Shown here: positions 1 through 4,809 of the stretch, one piece after another
Numbering within the stretch: the first letter of the stretch is position 1
How the letters are laid out: every line of letters starts with the position of its first letter
Assembly (NCBI GenBank): GCA_029335935.2
Contig: JARJMV020000094.1
Coordinates: 1 to 5,352, forward strand
DNA from: a bacterium
GTDB lineage: Bacteria > Armatimonadota > Fimbriimonadia > Fimbriimonadales > GBS-DC
Length of the DNA stretch: 5,352 bases
Direction of reading: 5' to 3'
The notes under the pieces: model-generated
Told to the model about the DNA's origin: nothing
The model's input: only the letters and a program-made list of their open reading frames with translations
The model's database searches: none
Translations under genes and position numbers: made by a program

Positions 1-33
1 CACTGGGGAGTTCACATCCTCAAATCCATAGAT

Positions 34-39
34 GGGAGG
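34..39 (+). promoter_or_regulatory. Shine-Dalgarno site of the exported protein gene
   Basis: GGGAGG lies 6 nt before the ATG at 46, so this gene has a classical ribosome binding site. It fixes the start and rules out a longer upstream reading. A similar GGGGAGTTCAC lies at 5-15, but it has no start codon at the right spacing. Confidence 0.7.
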
Positions 40-45
40 TTCACT

Positions 46-552
46 ATGCGACTGAAGGCACTGGGCGCCGTGGCGGCGCTGACACTAACGGCAATCGCCT
101 TTGCAAGCGTTGTAGTGACGCGCATCCAAACGCGCGGCTACGCACTCGACAGCTCTAACACGCGATTCGACTTTCAGCTCAACGCGATGCGACGCCAACA
201 GGGCAGCACCAATCGCTACTACGGACTTGGCAGCTTCGCGTGGACATCGAACGGGCGCACACAGGGAATGCGTATCCGCTCCATCAGCTCCATAACGGTT
301 GATGAGGACAGCGAGTCGCGAGTGGTTAGAGTGGAAGGCAACGGTCAGCTGGGGCGTTGGGGGTTCTCCCCAGGACGCTTCAACGGCAACCTCATGGTGG
401 GCGATTTCATCGTCACCTTCACCGACAACTTCGAGGGCGACGACACAGTGAGCTTCAGCTTCACCAGCGGCGCAGGAATCAACGCTGTTCACTACAGCTT
501 CTCGGGGAATGTGCAGTCTGGCGTGCTGAATATGAGCCAGTGGACCCTGTAA
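46..552 (+). CDS. small exported beta-rich protein, unknown function
   Basis: This gene encodes 168 residues and I do not recognise the family. Residues 1-25 look like a signal peptide: basic MRLK, a hydrophobic stretch at about 5-24, and a plausible signal peptidase I site after AFA (residues 18-20). It could instead remain as an N-terminal anchor. The rest alternates hydrophobic and polar residues (for example RVVRVEGNG at 93-100, FIVTFTDNFEGDD at 121-133, VSFSFT at 135-140), which suggests a compact beta-sandwich outside the cytoplasm. There are no cysteines and no evident catalytic motif. The FIVTFTDN segment loosely recalls small beta domains found in secreted surface proteins, but I would not assign one. 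The start is supported by a Shine-Dalgarno GGGAGG at 34-39, 6 nt before the ATG. The promoter is not visible in the 45 bases upstream. The gene faces the peptidase gene, with the hairpin array in between. Confidence 0.8.
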   Translation: MRLKALGAVAALTLTAIAFASVVVTRIQTRGYALDSSNTRFDFQLNAMRRQQGSTNRYYGLGSFAWTSNGRTQGMRIRSISSITVDEDSESRVVRVEGNGQLGRWGFSPGRFNGNLMVGDFIVTFTDNFEGDDTVSFSFTSGAGINAVHYSFSGNVQSGVLNMSQWTL

Positions 553-585
553 GGCACAACGCCGAGTGTACTGATAGCGTTTCTC

Positions 586-613
586 GGTGCGACGACAGGA
601 ATGTCGTCGCACC
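586..613. repeat. REP-like hairpin 1 (GGAA loop on + strand)
   Basis: This is a perfect palindrome: 12-base arms at 586-597 and 602-613 around a GGAA loop (598-601). The 9-4-9 unit shared with the other three hairpins is 589-610, with arms GCGACGACA and TGTCGTCGC. It lies 33 bases after the stop of the exported protein gene and could be read as a terminator hairpin. There is no T-run, however, and the shared core with three neighbours fits an interspersed repeat better. Confidence 0.8.
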
Positions 614-625
614 TGCGCACTCGTA

Positions 626-647
626 GCTTGGACATTCCTGTCCAAGC
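626..647. repeat. REP-like hairpin 2 (TTCC loop on + strand)
   Basis: A perfect 9-4-9 palindrome, with arms GCTTGGACA (626-634) and TGTCCAAGC (639-647) around TTCC. It is inverted relative to hairpins 1 and 4 and lies inside the first copy of the 36-bp direct repeat. Confidence 0.8.
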
Positions 648-666
648 GTTTATGCACAGAAGCGTG

Positions 667-688
667 GCTTGGACATTCCTGTCCAAGC
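667..688. repeat. REP-like hairpin 3 (TTCC loop on + strand)
   Basis: Identical in sequence to the hairpin at 626-647 and 41 bases downstream of it. It lies inside the second copy of the 36-bp direct repeat. Confidence 0.8.
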
Positions 689-694
689 GTTTAT

Positions 695-716
695 GCACGG
701 ACAGGAATGTCCGTGC
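695..716. repeat. REP-like hairpin 4 (GGAA loop on + strand)
   Basis: A perfect 9-4-9 palindrome, with arms GCACGGACA (695-703) and TGTCCGTGC (708-716) around GGAA. Its left arm begins inside the 3' tail of the second direct-repeat copy. It ends 12 bases before the stop codon of the peptidase gene on the opposite strand. Its right flank, GTGCTACG, reads CGTAGCAC in reverse complement, matching the CGTAGC that precedes hairpin 2, so the conserved unit is a little longer than the stem. Confidence 0.8.
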
Positions 717-728
717 TACGGTTTGGGG

Positions 729-1928
729 CTACTGCGCAGCGTGCATTTTGCCCCAGTGGAGTACGGTCTGTAGCACGCCCTCGCCGCACAGGTAGAAGTT
801 ATTTAGAATTAGCCGTTCTTGGGGGGTGTGGATGCGGTCTGCGCCTGTGGGGAACACGAGGCAGTGGATGCCCTTGAGCGCGAAGGCGTTCGCGTCAGAG
901 CCGCCGCCCGTGCGCTCCAGTTTCGCCTCGATGCCGATAGTTTTCAGCCCGACGACTGCCGCTCGCACAATCGGCGCGTCGGGTTCGAGTCGGACGGCTT
1001 CGAAGGTCTGGCTAAACTTCACTTCCACTGTGCCCTCACCGTCATGCGCGGCTTGCTCGCAGAGGGCTTGCCACCGCTCACGCAGCGCGTTCACGCGCTC
1101 GGGGTTGAAACTTCGGAACTCGCCGATGAGCTTCACGCGGTCGGGCACGACATTCATCGCCTGCCCGCCCTCAATCACGCCGACATTGGCTGTCGTGTCG
1201 GCGTCGAGGCGTCCCCACTCCATCTGTGCAATCGCGCGCGCTGCCATGGCAATCGCGTTCCTGCCCTTTTCAGGTTCCGCCCCTGCATGCGCCGCCTTGC
1301 CTTGAAACACCACTTCAAATCGCCAGTGGGTCGGCGAAGCGACGAACAGCGCGTTCGGGTCCTCGCGCCCGTCCACCACCAGCCCCGTGCGCGCCTGCAG
1401 GAGACTCGTATCGAACGCCTTTGCGCCCAGCAGACCCTTCTCCTCGCGCACAGTGAACACCACTTCCAGCGGCGGGTGGGGCAGGTTGCGCTCCTTCAGC
1501 GTGCGTATCACTTCCAAGATAATCGCCACACCCGCCTTGTTATCCGCGCCCAGTATCGTCTTCCCGTCCGTTCGAACCTCGTCCGCCTCGCGGATGACTT
1601 GGATGCCTTCGGTGGAGTAGACCGTATCCACATGCGCATTTAGCAGCAGAGGCGGCGCATTGACAGTGCCTTTGAAACGGGCAAACACATTTCCGCCCGT
1701 GCCGCCTATCTGCTTGCTCGCCTCGTCGACGATGACACTCTCCGCGCCGAGCTCGCGAAGCTGCTTAGCGACGAACTCTGTCATCGCTGCCTCGTTCTCC
1801 GAACCGCTCTCGATTTTCGCCATCTCGATAAACAGCGCAGTCATCCGCTCGCGGTTCAACAGGGGCTGATAGTCGCTCGCCCACGCAACGCACCACCAGA
1901 AGCCCAGCAACAGAATCAGCCGTCTCAT
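729..1928 (-). CDS. exported M20-family metallopeptidase (peptidase T-like)
   Basis: This gene encodes a 399-residue zinc-dependent M20 peptidase of the PepT-like branch, whose members hydrolyse small peptides. The family ligands are all present: H99 in HVDTV with catalytic D101, bridging D129 in GADNKAG, the E162-E163 pair in REEKGLLGA (E162 as general base), D186 in VVDGRED, and H367 in DRIHTP. The lid/dimerisation domain spans roughly residues 200-315 and includes KAAHAG (H214). Length is normal for the family. Residues 1-17 look like a cleavable signal peptide (MRRL, hydrophobic core, AWA then S18), which is unusual because peptidase T is usually cytoplasmic. The start at 1928 has no Shine-Dalgarno sequence, but a TATAAT box ends 10 nt upstream, so the mRNA is probably nearly leaderless. 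The gene is divergent from the prepilin gene and convergent with the exported protein gene. Family assignment is firm; substrate is unknown. Confidence 0.93.
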   Translation of the reverse strand: MRRLILLLGFWWCVAWASDYQPLLNRERMTALFIEMAKIESGSENEAAMTEFVAKQLRELGAESVIVDEASKQIGGTGGNVFARFKGTVNAPPLLLNAHVDTVYSTEGIQVIREADEVRTDGKTILGADNKAGVAIILEVIRTLKERNLPHPPLEVVFTVREEKGLLGAKAFDTSLLQARTGLVVDGREDPNALFVASPTHWRFEVVFQGKAAHAGAEPEKGRNAIAMAARAIAQMEWGRLDADTTANVGVIEGGQAMNVVPDRVKLIGEFRSFNPERVNALRERWQALCEQAAHDGEGTVEVKFSQTFEAVRLEPDAPIVRAAVVGLKTIGIEAKLERTGGGSDANAFALKGIHCLVFPTGADRIHTPQERLILNNFYLCGEGVLQTVLHWGKMHAAQ

Positions 1929-1938
1929 AGCGACGGGG

Positions 1939-1966
1939 ATTATACCGCACTTGCATAACCATACAA
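1939..1966 (-). promoter_or_regulatory. sigma-70-type promoter of the peptidase gene
   Basis: Read on the minus strand, -35 TTGTAT (1966-1961), a 16-bp spacer and a perfect -10 TATAAT (1944-1939) precede the ATG at 1928. The -10 is preceded by GCGG. The predicted transcript start is near 1932, giving a leader of only about 4 nt. It overlaps the prepilin promoter on the other strand by 16 bp. Confidence 0.7.
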
Positions 1967-1980
1967 ACTTGAGGTATAAT
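1951..1980 (+). promoter_or_regulatory. sigma-70-type promoter of the prepilin-like gene
   Basis: -35 TTGCAT (1951-1956), an 18-bp spacer and a perfect -10 TATAAT (1975-1980). The predicted transcript start is about 1987-1988, which coincides with an in-frame GTG at 1988 and lies 9-10 nt before the ATG at 1997. Confidence 0.7.
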
Positions 1981-1996
1981 TGGTTCGGTGGTACCT

Positions 1997-2839
1997 ATGC
2001 GACGACGCGGATTCACACTGATTGAGCTGTTGGTCGTAATCGCGATTATCGCCATTTTAGCGGCGATACTGTTCCCCGTGTTTGCACAGGCGCGCGAGAA
2101 AGCGCGTCAGACCCAGTGTCTCAGCCAGAGCAAGCAGATAGGCATCGCGGCGATGATGTATGTGCAAGATTACGACGAAACCTTCCCACTCGCCGAGAAC
2201 CAGCTCATTCCACCTCCGAACTTTTGCGGCGGTGGCTATACCAGCTGTACCTCGATTGGCTACCTGTATTGGCTACAGCCCTACTCGAAGGACAATCTCT
2301 ACTCGCGTTGTCCGTCGGCGAAGCCGATTAGCAATCCCGATTCGCCCGCAGGGCGGCGGTTGCTCTGCGAAGGGCGTGTTGGCTACGGCGCGGCGTACCC
2401 GTCGCCGATGGGGTTCGCGGCAGGGTGCTCGTTCCCACCACAAGTGTTCCCCCCCAGTAAAACGCAAGCGCAACTCTCGGCGCCTGCCAGCCATGTGATG
2501 GTGATGGATGCCGTGCCGTCGGGAACCTCCAGCCGCCCCCTATGGGAGAACAACGGCTTCTATATGAATGTGGTGCATTCCCCGTTCCTACGCACCGAGT
2601 GGCAGCACTACGGGTTCAGCACCGTTCCGGGCTTTCCGCCTGCGTTCCACCAGCGTCCACACGGACGCCACCAGAAGCAGGTCACGGTGACCTTTGCCGA
2701 TGGGCACACCAAAGCGACGCCGTTCGAGGCGTTATATGGGCTGCCTGAAACCGAGTGCGACCGCAACAACGGCACTTTCTGCTCTACCGTAGAGTACACA
2801 CGCGCCCAGCGTCCCGACCTCTGGGAGAAGTGGGACTAA
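1997..2839 (+). CDS. type IV prepilin-like / DUF1559-type protein with H-X9-DG motif
   Basis: This gene encodes a 280-residue pseudopilin-like protein. Residues 1-5 (MRRRG) are a short basic leader. Prepilin peptidase would cut after G5, leaving F6 as residue 1 and E10 at the conserved mature position 5. Residues 7-30 form the hydrophobic helix, followed by [10 protein letters not shown] and a helix into MMYVQDYDE. The C-terminal part holds H225 followed by nine residues and D235-G236, the H-X9-DG motif of proteins with this N-terminus. Eight cysteines (41, 77, 84, 105, 124, 144, 254, 262) could form disulfides outside the cytoplasm. Such proteins are thought to belong to type IV pilus or type II secretion-like assemblies or the cell surface; their function is unclear. 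I chose the ATG at 1997 because it gives the usual short leader. An in-frame GTG at 1988 would add MVP and sits on the predicted transcript start. Neither has a Shine-Dalgarno sequence. Confidence 0.9.
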   Translation: MRRRGFTLIELLVVIAIIAILAAILFPVFAQAREKARQTQCLSQSKQIGIAAMMYVQDYDETFPLAENQLIPPPNFCGGGYTSCTSIGYLYWLQPYSKDNLYSRCPSAKPISNPDSPAGRRLLCEGRVGYGAAYPSPMGFAAGCSFPPQVFPPSKTQAQLSAPASHVMVMDAVPSGTSSRPLWENNGFYMNVVHSPFLRTEWQHYGFSTVPGFPPAFHQRPHGRHQKQVTVTFADGHTKATPFEALYGLPETECDRNNGTFCSTVEYTRAQRPDLWEKWD

Positions 2840-2851
2840 GCGCGTATTCTC

Positions 2852-2896
2852 GCAGGGGCTACGCCGCGCGGCTCTCGCTCGGAGCGTAGCTCCTGC
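2852..2896 (+). terminator. hairpin after the prepilin gene, possible terminator
   Basis: Arms GCAGGGGCTACGC (2852-2864) and GCGTAGCTCCTGC (2884-2896) pair over 13 positions with one G-T wobble, around a 19-base GC-rich loop. It starts 12 bases after the prepilin stop, where a terminator is expected. The following CTATATTTA is only partly T-rich, so intrinsic termination is uncertain. An interspersed inverted repeat is the alternative. Confidence 0.45.
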
Positions 2897-3008
2897 CTAT
2901 ATTTAGCCACTGCAGGGATTGACTGCCGCAGGGAACCCCACCTCACTGCAAGATCACATTATTCGAGTTCGCGCCCTGTGGCGCAGAATCATGGTGCGAC
3001 TATCTCTC

Positions 3009-3040
3009 AGCCACCTTAGCAAGCCTATCGGTGGCTATCG
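3009..3040 (+). promoter_or_regulatory. candidate operator upstream of the rapZ operon
   Basis: Two overlapping patterns lie just ahead of the operon promoter. One is a perfect 7-bp inverted repeat (AGCCACC 3009-3015, GGTGGCT 3030-3036). The other is a direct repeat CTATCG at 3025-3030 and 3035-3040, exactly 10 bp (one helical turn) apart. They cover the place of the -35 box, which is otherwise poor. A regulator site is an inference; both patterns are short enough to arise by chance. Confidence 0.25.
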
Positions 3041-3047
3041 CACGGAT

Positions 3048-3056
3048 TGGTATAAT
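3048..3056 (+). promoter_or_regulatory. extended -10 promoter of the rapZ operon
   Basis: TGG followed by a perfect TATAAT (3051-3056) forms an extended -10 element (TGn-TATAAT). No convincing -35 lies 16-18 bp upstream. The predicted transcript start is about 3063-3064, immediately before the ATG at 3065, so the transcript would be leaderless or nearly so. Apart from the hairpin at 2852-2896 and the candidate operator, 2840-3047 shows no supported feature. Confidence 0.65.
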
Positions 3057-3064
3057 CTAAGGCG

Positions 3065-3445
3065 ATGCAGTTCATATGGAGATGGCTGCTGTTCGCGGTC
3101 GCGTTGCACCTGACTTTCTGGAGCGGCGCGCGACTGGGCTTCGACATGAGCGCCAGCCCTAACTGGCAAGATAATCTGATTATGGCGTTGCTTTTGGGCT
3201 TGGTGAACGCCTTTATTCGTCGCGGCGTGCGCTACGCTTTGCTGCCCCTCAACTGCCTGACGCTGGGCGTTGCGGGACTACTGGTGAACGCGCTGTTGTT
3301 CTGGGCGGTGTTCGCGCTCGCGCCGTTCAACTTTCGTGTGGGCAACTTTTGGGCGGCGCTCTACGGCAGTCTCGTGCTGGGGTTCATCAACGGACTGCTG
3401 AGCAGTGTATTGCTGAGCGACGACAAGAGTCGCACCCGGAGGTAG
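3065..3445 (+). CDS. YvlD/phage-holin-4 superfamily membrane protein
   Basis: This gene encodes a 126-residue integral membrane protein with about four hydrophobic segments (roughly 4-24, 37-52, 60-85, 95-117). The central pattern LLGLVNAFIRRGVRYALLPLNCLTLG (43-68), then LLVNALLFW, then NFWAALYGSLVLGFINGLLSS, is typical of the YvlD / phage holin family 4 group. The family name comes from weak similarity to a mycobacteriophage holin. Chromosomal members such as B. subtilis YvlD are not phage genes; their role is unclear, though some belong to envelope-stress regulons. The basic tail (KSRTRR) is probably cytoplasmic. Length is normal. The ATG lies 8 nt after the TATAAT box with no usable Shine-Dalgarno sequence. 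It is the first gene of the run leading to rapZ and yvcK; an ORF at 2919-3113 that overlaps its start has no support. Confidence 0.88.
   Translation: MQFIWRWLLFAVALHLTFWSGARLGFDMSASPNWQDNLIMALLLGLVNAFIRRGVRYALLPLNCLTLGVAGLLVNALLFWAVFALAPFNFRVGNFWAALYGSLVLGFINGLLSSVLLSDDKSRTRR
3437..3442 (+). promoter_or_regulatory. Shine-Dalgarno site fixing the start of the second operon gene
   Basis: CGGAGG overlaps the last codons of the preceding gene and lies 5 nt before the ATG at 3448. It decides for this start over an upstream in-frame ATG at 3349, which would lie deep inside the preceding gene and has no such site. Confidence 0.75.
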
Positions 3446-3447
3446 AG

Positions 3448-3945
3448 ATGCTGGGGCGAGCGCTGCGCGGGCTGGCTATTTGGCTGGGGCTATTGATTAT
3501 GCTCACGGGCGTGCATATGGGTATTTTGTACGGCGTCAACGCTGTCCGCACGCGCTATGAGGCGAGCTTAGAGACTCGGCTGGGCGCAGACGCCGTCGAC
3601 CGCGAGCCACCTTACAGTGGGGGCGAACGGCTTATCGTGGCGTTCGATATCCAGCCCAGTCAATACTGGCAAGAGTCGCTGGCGATGAGCGCTGTGATGA
3701 GCCTGATTGTGGCGGTGTTTGTGGGGATGGGCGCGCTGGTGTTCAAGAAGCGGGGCGCAGCGAAGATTGCGCTGGTCGCGCTGGTGGTCAACGGGCTAAT
3801 CTTTTACTTTTTCGCGCTGCTCAGCGAGCAGATTTTTGCGGGGTATCTGTTGGGGCGTCCCAGTTCGGCGATTGCGCCTGCGATACTGGTGGGCGTCGTG
3901 CAGGGCGTCCTGAGCGCGATGGTGTTAGGGGGCGGTAAACGATGA
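3448..3945 (+). CDS. small multi-pass membrane protein, possible diverged relative of its neighbour
   Basis: This gene encodes 165 residues of a membrane protein I cannot assign to a named family. Hydrophobic segments are at about 8-30, 78-99, 105-125 and 141-161. A soluble stretch (31-73, with a charged part and a PPYSGGERL turn) separates the first from the rest, and a short basic tail (GGGKR) ends the protein. The part from W74 on resembles the preceding YvlD-like protein: WQESLAM aligns with WQDNLIM, and LVVNGLIF with LLVNALLF, both at the same 40-residue offset without gaps. My hand count is 12 identities in 52 positions. The C-terminal GVLSAMVL also lines up with GLLSSVLL. A diverged duplicate with a longer N-terminal loop is therefore possible, but convergent membrane composition could explain this. 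The start follows the previous stop by 2 nt, and the end overlaps rapZ by 4 nt (ATGA), indicating translational coupling. Confidence 0.82.
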   Translation: MLGRALRGLAIWLGLLIMLTGVHMGILYGVNAVRTRYEASLETRLGADAVDREPPYSGGERLIVAFDIQPSQYWQESLAMSAVMSLIVAVFVGMGALVFKKRGAAKIALVALVVNGLIFYFFALLSEQIFAGYLLGRPSSAIAPAILVGVVQGVLSAMVLGGGKR

Positions 3946-4808
3946 GCGCGACGGGACGGCTGGTCGTGGTTTCGGGCGTCTCAGGCGCGGGCAAAACGCT
4001 CGCGTTGCAGACGCTGGAAGACATCAGCTACTTCTGCATCGATAACCTGCCCCCGTCGCTATTGGAGTCGCTGCGGGCGCGCGTGTTGGGGGGTCAGCGC
4101 GTGGCGGTGGTGGTGGATACACGCGCAGGCGAGCCGCTGGAGGAGGCGGAGTCGCGCTTGCTGCAGATGAAAGCCGACGGACTGCCGATAGAAGTACTTT
4201 TTTTGGACTGCGCCGATGAGGTGCTGGTGCGCCGTTTCAAGGAGACGCGTCGCCCCCACCCCCTGGCGCACTCGGAGCCGAGCCTGCCCAAGGCGCTACG
4301 CCGAGAACGCGAACTACTTGCCCCCCTCAAAGCGATTGCCGACCAGACGCTGGATACGACGCTGTTCCGCCCGCAAGACCTGCGCGAGGCGGTGCGCCAA
4401 CTCTACGGCGAGGTGAACGCACAATCGCCTTTGCGTGTGCGCGTGGTCTCCTTCGGCTTCAAGTACGGCGTGCCCGCCGACGCCGACTTGGTGTTCGATG
4501 TGCGGTTCTTGCGCAATCCCCACTATGTGCCCCATCTCCAGCCCAAACCGGGCACGGACGCCGCCGTGCGTGAGTATGTGCTAAGCGACGCCGAGACACA
4601 GGAGTTTTTGGAAATGATGCGAAACTTTCTGGCGTATCTGCTGCCCCGCTACGAGCGAGAAGGCAAGGCGTATCTGACGATTGGCGTCGGCTGCACGGGG
4701 GGTCGGCATCGCTCGGTGGTGCTGGGCGAGCAGCTCGGCGCGTGGTTCACCGAGCAAGGCTATCGCGCGACGGTAGAACATCGCGATTTGGCGCGAGGGG
4801 AGGCATGA
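3942..4808 (+). CDS. rapZ: RapZ family nucleotide-binding protein (RNase adapter / YvcJ)
   Basis: This gene encodes 288 residues, close to the usual 280-295. The N-terminal P-loop domain has Walker A GVSGAGKT (12-19, K18), [14 protein letters not shown] (25-38) with the conserved [12 protein letters not shown] (57-64) and ETRRPHPL (101-108). The C-terminal domain carries SFGFKYGVP (170-178), DLVFDVRFL and [14 protein letters not shown] (250-259) and the terminal VEHRDL. In E. coli, RapZ binds small RNA GlmZ, recruits RNase E and so controls GlmS and amino-sugar synthesis, sensing glucosamine-6-phosphate through the C-terminal domain. In B. subtilis, YvcJ is a nucleotide-hydrolysing protein with a different, less clear role. 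No RNA partner is visible here, so only the family is assigned. A purine-rich AGGGGG (3927-3932) precedes the ATG by 9 nt. The ATG overlaps the previous stop (ATGA), and yvcK follows after one base, a common rapZ-yvcK pairing. Confidence 0.96.
   Translation: MSATGRLVVVSGVSGAGKTLALQTLEDISYFCIDNLPPSLLESLRARVLGGQRVAVVVDTRAGEPLEEAESRLLQMKADGLPIEVLFLDCADEVLVRRFKETRRPHPLAHSEPSLPKALRRERELLAPLKAIADQTLDTTLFRPQDLREAVRQLYGEVNAQSPLRVRVVSFGFKYGVPADADLVFDVRFLRNPHYVPHLQPKPGTDAAVREYVLSDAETQEFLEMMRNFLAYLLPRYEREGKAYLTIGVGCTGGRHRSVVLGEQLGAWFTEQGYRATVEHRDLARGEA
4796..4803 (+). promoter_or_regulatory. Shine-Dalgarno site fixing the yvcK start
   Basis: AGGGGAGG overlaps the end of rapZ and lies 6 nt before the ATG at 4810. 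It favours this start over the ATG at 4805 (ATGA with the rapZ stop), whose frame closes after ten codons. Confidence 0.75.
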
Positions 4809-4809
4809 C

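Larger units (their letters stand above)
622..698 (+). repeat. 36-bp direct repeat, two copies with 5-bp spacer
   Basis: Copies at 622-657 and 663-698 match at 35 of 36 positions; the only difference is A at 625 against G at 666. Each holds one hairpin followed by GTTTATGCAC. The 5-bp spacer and near-identity point to a recent local duplication of one unit. The 176-base gap 553-728 shows nothing beyond this repeat and the hairpins. Confidence 0.85.

Noticed and set aside
85..657. 190-aa minus-strand ORF over the first gene and hairpin 1
   Set aside because: Composition is low in hydrophobic core residues and rich in R/H/A, with no start signals; it is a shadow of the exported protein gene and starts inside the repeat array.
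622..698. Two 36-bp repeats with internal palindrome as a CRISPR array
   Set aside because: The spacer is only 5 bp, there are just two copies, the hairpin core recurs with altered stems and in inverted orientation nearby, and no cas gene is present.
712..777. Inverted repeat CGTGCTAC (712-719) / GTAGCACG (770-777) spanning the peptidase 3' end, with nested GGGGC / GCCCC
   Set aside because: Short arms, a long loop, and one arm lies in coding sequence; likely chance, though the arm word matches the flank of the hairpin repeat.
587..877. Small ORFs across the repeat region (both strands, including 492-698 and 601-795)
   Set aside because: Their peptides repeat because the DNA hairpins repeat; none has a Shine-Dalgarno sequence or promoter, and the longer ones run into the peptidase gene on the other strand.
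819..1643. 274-aa ORF antisense to the peptidase gene
   Set aside because: The peptidase on the other strand has all its catalytic residues and a promoter; this reading frame is an open shadow caused by GC-rich codon use, with no recognisable domain.
2971..2984. GCGCC-CTGT-GGCGC mini hairpin
   Set aside because: A 5-bp stem in GC-rich DNA is expected by chance, and no T-run or promoter is linked to it.
2919..3113. 64-aa ORF in the gap before the operon
   Set aside because: No Shine-Dalgarno sequence, no domain, it spans the operon promoter and overlaps the start of the YvlD-like gene in another frame.
3065..3445. Phage holin, hence a prophage remnant
   Set aside because: The family name is misleading for chromosomal YvlD-like proteins; there is no endolysin, integrase or phage structural gene, and the gene is embedded in the rapZ-yvcK operon.
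3349..3447. Longer N-terminus for the second membrane protein (ATG at 3349)
   Set aside because: It would overlap 97 bases of the preceding gene and add a polar stretch; the GGAGG at 3438-3442 places the start at 3448.
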